From assembly GCF_016107685.1 (NCBI RefSeq), contig NZ_JABASY010000001.1:1010700-1074699 (forward strand): a stretch of 64,000 nucleotides of DNA. The letters are read 5' to 3'. The notes under the pieces were generated by a model, which was given only the letters and a program-made list of their open reading frames with translations, did no database searches and was not told where the DNA came from. Of the stretch, positions 59,712 through 64,000 are shown one piece after another (the stretch's first letter is position 1; the number at the start of each line of letters is the position of its first letter). Made by a program: the position numbers and the translations under genes. The DNA comes from Brevibacterium yomogidense. GTDB lineage: Bacteria > Actinomycetota > Actinomycetes > Actinomycetales > Brevibacteriaceae.

Positions 59712-60028
59712 CGATCACGGAAGCCGTCGATTCGATCATCGAGGCCGTGCCCGACGTGAGCCGGTCGAAGATCAAGCGCGCGTTCTCGTCTGCGCTGAAG
59801 CAGGGGAAGTCGATCTCCGCGGCTCGGGAGCTCGTGCTGCTCGCGTCGCGCAGAGGTGCGCTTGACGGGAGGGTCGTGGCAATCGCGGCCTTCCAACCCA
59901 CCGAGCATGAGGCTCAGCTGCGCAGCGAGTTCGACGTGCCAGACGAGCACGGGCAGCTTCCCGGCGCTCGAGTTACAGCAGAAGACCCCAGCCGCACTGT
60001 CGCCAAACATTCTGCGGCTGGGGTCTGA
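59708..60028 (+). CDS. Phage-type protein of unknown function
   Basis: This 106-residue protein has a helical N-terminal part (ITEAVDSIIEAVPDVSRSKIKRAF, SISAARELVLLASRRG in pieces) and a polar tail. I do not recognise it. It is translationally coupled to the excisionase gene (GTGA overlap) and ends 22 bases before the Spo11-like gene. Confidence 0.65.
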   Translation: MTITEAVDSIIEAVPDVSRSKIKRAFSSALKQGKSISAARELVLLASRRGALDGRVVAIAAFQPTEHEAQLRSEFDVPDEHGQLPGARVTAEDPSRTVAKHSAAGV

Positions 60029-60050
60029 CACCGAACACCTTGGAGGGCCG

Positions 60051-60932
60051 ATGAAGGGCCAGACTACATCTTACGAACCCAGGTCGGTAAAGCGCCGACG
60101 GCGGACGAACGCAGAGCTCGCCGCACTGGACGACATCATCTACGAAGTGTGCGCCACGGAGGCGCCGATCACGCTCCGCGGCGTGTACTACCGCGCCGTG
60201 AGCCGCGACGCGATCGAGAAAACCGAGGCGGGCTACCGCGTGATCATGCGGCAGCTCCTCAAGCTCCGCCGCGCGGGGACAGTTCCTTATCACTGGGTGA
60301 CCGACGGAACCCGGCTGATGCGGAAGCCGTCGTCGTGGTCGAACGTCGATGTCATGCTTCGCAACGCCGCGTCATCGTACCGTCGTGCACTGTGGGAGGA
60401 CCAGGACACGGAGATCATCGTCCTCTCTGAGAAGGACGCGATCTCCGGCGTCATCTACCCGGTGACATCCGAGTGGGATGTCGAGCTCGGAATCACCCGC
60501 GGCTACAGCTCGGAGACGTTCGTGCACTCGATCGCGGAGACCGTGCAGGACAACACGAACTACGGCAAGCGGACCGTGCTCTACAACCTGGGAGATCACG
60601 ACCCTGAGGGCATCGACGCATGGCGCGACTTCGAGACGAAGGTCCGCGGATTCGTCCCCGGCGCCAACCTCGAGTGTGAACGCCTCGCCGTGACCGCGCA
60701 GCAGATCGAGGACTGGAACCTTCCTCTTCGACCGACGAAGCGGACCAGCTCACGCGCCGCGGGCTTCAAGGGCGGCTCCGTCGAGGTGGACGCGGTTCCC
60801 ACCCCGCTCCTACGCGAGGCCGTGGAGAAGGCGATCACCAAGCACATCGACCAGGCGGCGCTGAGCATCACCCTCGCAGTCGAGGAGAGCGAGCGCGACA
60901 TGCTCACCCGCATCGCCGGAGACGGCTCGTGA
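60051..60932 (+). CDS. Spo11/topoisomerase VI-A-like protein (winged helix plus TOPRIM)
   Basis: This 293-residue protein shows both halves of the TopoVI-A/Spo11 layout. An N-terminal winged-helix (CAP-like) part has ITLRGVYYRAVS with Tyr46/Tyr47 where the family keeps its DNA-cleaving tyrosine. A TOPRIM part follows with Glu127 (EIIVLSEKDA) and the DxD pair Asp182/Asp184 (NLGDHDPEGIDAW). The C-terminus (DWNLPLRPTKRTSSRA) is basic. No TopoVI-B ATPase gene is near, so if active it would cleave or nick DNA without its usual partner, or act as a primase/nuclease relative. ATG 60051 has GGAGG eight bases upstream. It overlaps the next gene by GTGA. Confidence 0.72.
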   Translation: MKGQTTSYEPRSVKRRRRTNAELAALDDIIYEVCATEAPITLRGVYYRAVSRDAIEKTEAGYRVIMRQLLKLRRAGTVPYHWVTDGTRLMRKPSSWSNVDVMLRNAASSYRRALWEDQDTEIIVLSEKDAISGVIYPVTSEWDVELGITRGYSSETFVHSIAETVQDNTNYGKRTVLYNLGDHDPEGIDAWRDFETKVRGFVPGANLECERLAVTAQQIEDWNLPLRPTKRTSSRAAGFKGGSVEVDAVPTPLLREAVEKAITKHIDQAALSITLAVEESERDMLTRIAGDGS

Positions 60933-61165
60933 ACAACCTCGAGGTCGATCTCCGCATCTATAGGGACGCAACGGACCTCGCCTACCGGCGGGGATACGAG
61001 GACGGGCGCCTAGCGCAAGCACTCACCGATGACGAGTTCATCGAAGCGGTGGCCCGATTCTGCCTCGACGCCCAGCGTCTCGACCGAGACATCGCGCAAG
61101 TAGTCCGGGAGACGATCGCCGCCCTCGAGGCGCAGCGGTTCCGGATGAAGCTCCGCGCGGCATGA
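60929..61165 (+). CDS. Small helical protein of the element
   Basis: This 78-residue protein is almost all helix (YRDATDLAYRRGYEDGRLAQAL, FCLDAQRLDRDIAQVVRETIAALE by parts). No family recognised. GTG 60929 overlaps the previous stop, and its TGA overlaps an ATG at 61162. Confidence 0.65.
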   Translation: MNNLEVDLRIYRDATDLAYRRGYEDGRLAQALTDDEFIEAVARFCLDAQRLDRDIAQVVRETIAALEAQRFRMKLRAA

Positions 61166-61188
61166 CCAATCCCGATGAAAGGGACCCC

Positions 61189-62538
61189 ATGACAACAGAC
61201 CACCCCGCAGACGATCTGCGCAGCTGGCTCGCCACATACGTTTCAACGATGCATGAGGAGGATCTCGACATCCTCACGCTGTGGATTCTGCACACGCACT
61301 TCATCGGAGAGCTGTTCACGACCGGGCGGCTCCTCCTCGACAGCCCGGTGCCCGAGTCCGGGAAGACGACGGTGCTCGAGCACATGTCCTACCTTGCTCT
61401 CGACCCGGTGCAGGCGTCGTCCATCTCGTCGGGCTCACTCATCCCGCGACTGTTGGACTCGCGCCCGCGGACCATCCTCATCGACGAGGCAGACCGCGCG
61501 CTCAGTCCCGACAACCCAAACTCGAAAGAGATCATCGCGACGGTGAACACAGGTTACAAGCGCGGCGGCTCCCGTCCGGTACTGATCCCGACCGAAGGCG
61601 GCGGCTGGGAGGCGAAGGAGATGTCCACGTTCGGTGCGGTCGCTATGGCCGGGAACAATCCTGAGCTTGCCGCCGACACCCGCTCGAGGACGATCCGCGT
61701 GCTCCTCATGCCTGACACGCTCGGGACCGTCGAGGAGTCCGATTGGGAGTTCCTCGAGCCTCACGCCCACGACCTGAAGGAGAAGATCGCGAGCTGGGCC
61801 GCAGATAACGCTGAGACTCTGCGCACGCTGCGACCCGAGATGCCCGAGGGTGTGAAGGGGCGGCTCCGTGAGTGCTGGTCGCCGCTCATCCGAGTCGGTG
61901 CCCTCTGCGGTGACGGCTGGCAGCGCCGGGCAGAGCACCTCGCGGTGAGGGCTCTCGAGTTCCGCCGCGCCGAAGTGGAGTCCGGACTGCGCGCCGACCC
62001 GCCGAAGATCCTCATGCTCCGCGCGATGTATGACAACTGGCCCGAGGGCGAGGAGCGGTGGCAGACCGAGGACATCATCGCGATGCTCGCCGCGGAGAAT
62101 CCGTCGCTGTGGGAGGAGGATCTCTTCAAGGGCCGGAAGCGCGTCACTGCGCAGGCGATCGCGAAGACCCTTTCGGGGTCGTTCGGTCTGCGCACCCGGC
62201 AGGGGACGACCAGGGCAGACAGGAGCCGCGCCTATCACCGTTCCGACTTCGATCCGGTGTTCGTGAGTATGGGCATCGCCCCACCCCCTATCGACACCGT
62301 GAACACCGTTCGCAACGTGCACTCCGTGCACCAGGGCGCCGGTAATGCGCACGGCGTGAACGAGGTGAACGGCGTACACGCTGTAGAAGGGGAGGGGGGG
62401 CTCAGTGTGCACACCCCCGTGCAGCAGGAGCTGATCGAAGTGAGCTGCGAAGTCTGCGGGGGCTCAATTCCCAGCCGACACGTGGCAGCACACGGTGAGC
62501 GCGTACACCCTTCCTGCCGTGAGCGGAGGACAGCATGA
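61189..62538 (+). CDS. DUF3631-type ATPase of phage replication modules
   Basis: This 449-residue protein has a P-loop (LLLDSPVPESGKTTVLEHM shortened: SPVPESGKTT, about residue 50), Walker B (TILIDEADRAL), a DUF3631 helical core (NTGYKRGG, VAMAGNNPELAADTRSRTI) and a C-terminal part with CEVCGGSIPSRHVAAHG, a small zinc-finger-like end. DUF3631 is commonly attached to phage primase-helicases; this protein lacks a visible primase part. ATG 61189 has AAAGGGA upstream; ATG 61162 overlaps the previous stop and is a reasonable alternative. Ends with ATGA overlap on the next gene. Confidence 0.83.
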   Translation: MTTDHPADDLRSWLATYVSTMHEEDLDILTLWILHTHFIGELFTTGRLLLDSPVPESGKTTVLEHMSYLALDPVQASSISSGSLIPRLLDSRPRTILIDEADRALSPDNPNSKEIIATVNTGYKRGGSRPVLIPTEGGGWEAKEMSTFGAVAMAGNNPELAADTRSRTIRVLLMPDTLGTVEESDWEFLEPHAHDLKEKIASWAADNAETLRTLRPEMPEGVKGRLRECWSPLIRVGALCGDGWQRRAEHLAVRALEFRRAEVESGLRADPPKILMLRAMYDNWPEGEERWQTEDIIAMLAAENPSLWEEDLFKGRKRVTAQAIAKTLSGSFGLRTRQGTTRADRSRAYHRSDFDPVFVSMGIAPPPIDTVNTVRNVHSVHQGAGNAHGVNEVNGVHAVEGEGGLSVHTPVQQELIEVSCEVCGGSIPSRHVAAHGERVHPSCRERRTA

Positions 62539-62738
62539 GGCGGTTCATCGAGCGGCCCGAGCGCCGCACGCTCAACTCTACGATCGCTCGACGGGCTCGA
62601 GTGAACCCGGCGGACCTCGCCGATGGGACCGAGGGGATCATGCTCTCCATCGACGGGCGGATCTCGTGTTGGACCGCGGAGGAGGCTCTGCGCCTCGCGG
62701 ACCGGATCGTCGATCTCGTCGAGCAGTCCCACGACTAA
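62535..62738 (+). CDS. Small protein of the element
   Basis: This 67-residue protein begins MRRFIERPERRTLN and ends in an acidic helix (EEALRLADRIVDLVEQSH). No family recognised. It overlaps the DUF3631 gene by ATGA and is followed by a hairpin. Confidence 0.6.
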   Translation: MRRFIERPERRTLNSTIARRARVNPADLADGTEGIMLSIDGRISCWTAEEALRLADRIVDLVEQSHD

Positions 62739-62777
62739 CGACCTGGGTCCGTAAAACCGGACACCGTTTCCCGACCA

Positions 62778-62809
62778 GCGCCCCGGCTCTCGCTCGAGAG
62801 TCGGGGCGC
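62778..62809 (+). terminator. Hairpin inside the element
   Basis: GCGCCCCGGCTCTC and GAGAGTCGGGGCGC pair with one wobble over a four-base loop. No T tract follows. It could reduce transcription into the small-gene cluster. Confidence 0.5.
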
Positions 62810-62825
62810 ACTGATTGGAGACCAC

Positions 62826-62930
62826 ATGTGTAACCACTGCGATGCGACATCATCGCGTAACCACGTCGCCCACCACCCCCACTGCCCGACCCTCACAGCC
62901 GCCGTCCTCCGACGCATGGAGGGCCGATGA
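62826..62930 (+). CDS. Tiny Cys/His-rich protein
   Basis: This 34-residue ORF reads CNHCDATSSRNHVAHHPHC in two metal-ligand clusters, followed by a short helix. The start ATG 62826 has TGGAG upstream and the stop overlaps the next ATG. Its coupling to neighbours supports it being real. Confidence 0.55.
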   Translation: MCNHCDATSSRNHVAHHPHCPTLTAAVLRRMEGR

Positions 62931-63124
62931 GCTGCGACATGTGCGGACGGACCATCAAGCCCGGACAGCCGCGTTATGAGGTCCTGGACACGATGACCGT
63001 GTGCTCACACTGCCCGTTCAGCCGTGGGGAGGAGCTGCACGACCTCGCAATCCCGACGTGCGACAGACGACACGACGTGTGGAAACATCCTCGCGCGCTC
63101 GTCCTCCGCAGGAGCACACCGTGA
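62927..63124 (+). CDS. Small zinc-ribbon-like protein
   Basis: This 65-residue protein has two CxxC pairs (CDMCGRTIKPGQPRYEV, then VCSHCPF), typical of a small zinc ribbon. GGAGGG precedes ATG 62927, which overlaps the previous stop; its own stop overlaps the GTG of the WhiB-like gene. Confidence 0.68.
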   Translation: MSCDMCGRTIKPGQPRYEVLDTMTVCSHCPFSRGEELHDLAIPTCDRRHDVWKHPRALVLRRSTP

Positions 63125-63363
63125 AACCGCACGGAGTACGCCCCGCAGCCGCCGACGCGTGGGACGACCTACAGGCCGCGCTGCGTGAAACGACCACACC
63201 CTGCCAGGGACCGAACGCCGCGTGGTGGACATCGGATGACGGGGACGAGCGACACGCCGCCGCCCTCCACTGCCAGCAGTGCCCCGTCCTCGACATCTGC
63301 GACGCATACGCCGCAGCCAACCGCGAGAAGGACGGATTCGTGTGGGGCGGCAGAACACGATGA
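63121..63363 (+). CDS. WhiB-like iron-sulfur regulator of the element
   Basis: This 80-residue protein has the four cluster cysteines (Cys28, Cys51, Cys54, Cys60; spacing C-x2-C-x5-C at the end) and the FVWGG turn of WhiB proteins, which bind a [4Fe-4S] cluster and the main sigma factor. Actinophages carry such genes to change host transcription and block superinfection (known for phage TM4). GTG 63121 overlaps the previous stop. The basic tail after WGG is only three residues long. Confidence 0.88.
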   Translation: MKPHGVRPAAADAWDDLQAALRETTTPCQGPNAAWWTSDDGDERHAAALHCQQCPVLDICDAYAAANREKDGFVWGGRTR

Positions 63364-63449
63364 TATGCATCCTCCTCATCCCGCAAATCGTCATATCAGC
63401 ACTATTCATCCACTGGGGAATCCGACAGATGACCCATTCCCGGAAATAA
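63360..63449 (+). CDS. Tiny membrane peptide
   Basis: This 29-residue ORF is hydrophobic (ICILLIPQIVISALFIHWG) and would span the membrane once. It overlaps the WhiB-like stop by ATGA, which supports it, though its small size leaves doubt. Confidence 0.5.
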   Translation: MICILLIPQIVISALFIHWGIRQMTHSRK

Positions 63450-63479
63450 GAAACACTCAACAATAGGAGAAATGTCGCG

Positions 63480-63935
63480 ATGACCGAACAAGCCTTAAAT
63501 GTGCGCCTCGTCGGAGAAACCATCCGCCCTGACAACGTGCTCGCAATCGTGAAACACGACGACACGGAATACCGCGTTCGATACAAAGAAGGCGAAGCGC
63601 ACCAATACTGGTGTGACGGGTGCGGTTCACAATCCAACGCACGATGCCCACACGCACGCGCAGCAGCCGCCATGATCCGGCTCCACCGCATCAACGAGAC
63701 GCCCTGGGTCGAGCCACCCAAGGCAGCACGGAACAACCGGCTACGCGGCGACCACATCCTCGTGAAGGAGGCGACCCTCGCAGACGGAACCGCCGGAGTG
63801 GTGCTCCGCAGCCGCAACGTCGCTATCCCGCTGACTGCCGATCAAGCAATCCGTGTCGCAACAATGCTCGCAGACCAAGCCGCTGAAGCAATGCAGAAGA
63901 ATGGGGTGAATCCGGAATGTCAGACGACACCTTGA
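63480..63935 (+). CDS. SWIM/zinc-finger-like protein of the element
   Basis: This 151-residue protein has YWCDGCGSQSNARCPHARAAA, a CxxC...CxH cluster like a SWIM or small zinc finger, then a beta-rich part (HILVKEATLADGTAGVVLRS by parts) and a helix-rich end. Role unknown. ATG 63480 has TAGGAGA eight or more bases upstream. It is overlapped at its end by the next gene. Confidence 0.68.
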   Translation: MTEQALNVRLVGETIRPDNVLAIVKHDDTEYRVRYKEGEAHQYWCDGCGSQSNARCPHARAAAAMIRLHRINETPWVEPPKAARNNRLRGDHILVKEATLADGTAGVVLRSRNVAIPLTADQAIRVATMLADQAAEAMQKNGVNPECQTTP

Positions 63936-64000
63936 AGAATGTTACCCGGCTCTTCGTAATTGAGGGTGTAGACCCAGGTGCCGGGGATCCGCCCGTGTCG
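63917..64000 (+). CDS. Start of a further gene (partial)
   Basis: ATG 63917 opens 28 codons to the window edge (MSDDTLKNVTRLFVIEGVDP). GGGGTGAATCCGGA lies upstream and it overlaps the previous gene by 19 bases. Too short to identify. Confidence 0.5.
   Translation, partial: MSDDTLKNVTRLFVIEGVDPGAGDPPVS

Larger units (their letters stand above)
57444..64000. mobile_element. Integrated phage-like element (left end, runs off the window)
   Basis: From the tRNA-Ser 3' end onward gene style changes: a tyrosine integrase facing the tRNA, a divergent repressor and excisionase, then at least eleven short rightward genes mostly joined by ATGA/GTGA overlaps. Replication-type (DUF3631 ATPase), Spo11/TopVI-A-like and WhiB-like genes are present; no capsid, terminase or lysis gene appears before the edge. 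Prophage, satellite or conjugative element all remain possible. The right attachment site is outside the window. Confidence 0.85.

Overview
The window is high-GC, gene-dense DNA from a Gram-positive actinobacterium (Actinomycetota). The support is GTP-type PEP carboxykinase, malate:quinone oxidoreductase, a fused PutA, LPXTG surface proteins, a MarP-type protease, a TadA partner protein typical of actinobacteria, a WhiB-like protein, and many start codons placed 6-8 bases after a -10 hexamer (leaderless style). I cannot name the genus. No rRNA, CRISPR array or insertion sequence was seen.

Layout. 1-5.3 kb: end of a gene, tRNA-Ser(GCT), a small XRE regulator, a fused 5-oxoprolinase PxpB-PxpC, pckG and tRNA-Arg(ACG). 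5.3-19.5 kb: envelope and transport genes, comprising a DUF2079 membrane protein, a sortase-anchored nuclease, an MFS pump, a YtrA-like GntR/ABC operon under a perfect 34-bp palindrome, a cupin, a lipoprotein and two proline-rich membrane proteins. 19.6-31 kb: carbon catabolism, comprising putA with a divergent two-HTH regulator, acetoacetyl-CoA synthetase, an SRPBCC protein, an LPXTG thioester-type protein and mqo. 31-38.3 kb: prsW-marP coupled pair, a secreted-type EEP phosphatase/nuclease, an orphan winged-helix regulator, upp, the tadA pair and tRNA-Ser(CGA). 38.3-57 kb: aminotransferase, a small lower-GC toxin-like locus with a frameshift, an alpha/beta hydrolase, an overlapping HisC-like/FAD oxidase/tgt operon, the queuosine precursor transporter yhhQ overlapping an M3 peptidase-YbaK fusion, an MFS exporter, small enzymes, a multicopper oxidase and an L,D-transpeptidase. 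57.36-64 kb: tRNA-Ser(GGA) followed at once by a tyrosine integrase and an integrated phage-like element that runs off the window.

How the genes fit together. PckG, PutA, AacS, Mqo and a GlcD-type oxidase describe an organism able to live on amino acids and organic acids and to make sugars by gluconeogenesis. Tgt plus YhhQ point to salvage of queuine or its precursors. The integrated element carries a divergent repressor/excisionase switch, an orphan Spo11/topoisomerase VI-A-like protein, a DUF3631 ATPase, a WhiB-like factor and several tiny zinc-finger-like ORFs, mostly with 4-base start/stop overlaps.

Most unusual items: the M3 peptidase-YbaK fusion with a low-complexity insert; the basic secreted toxin-like gene broken in a G5 tract next to a small acidic protein; the orphan TopoVI-A-like protein in the mobile element; and the 34-bp palindrome over the GntR start.
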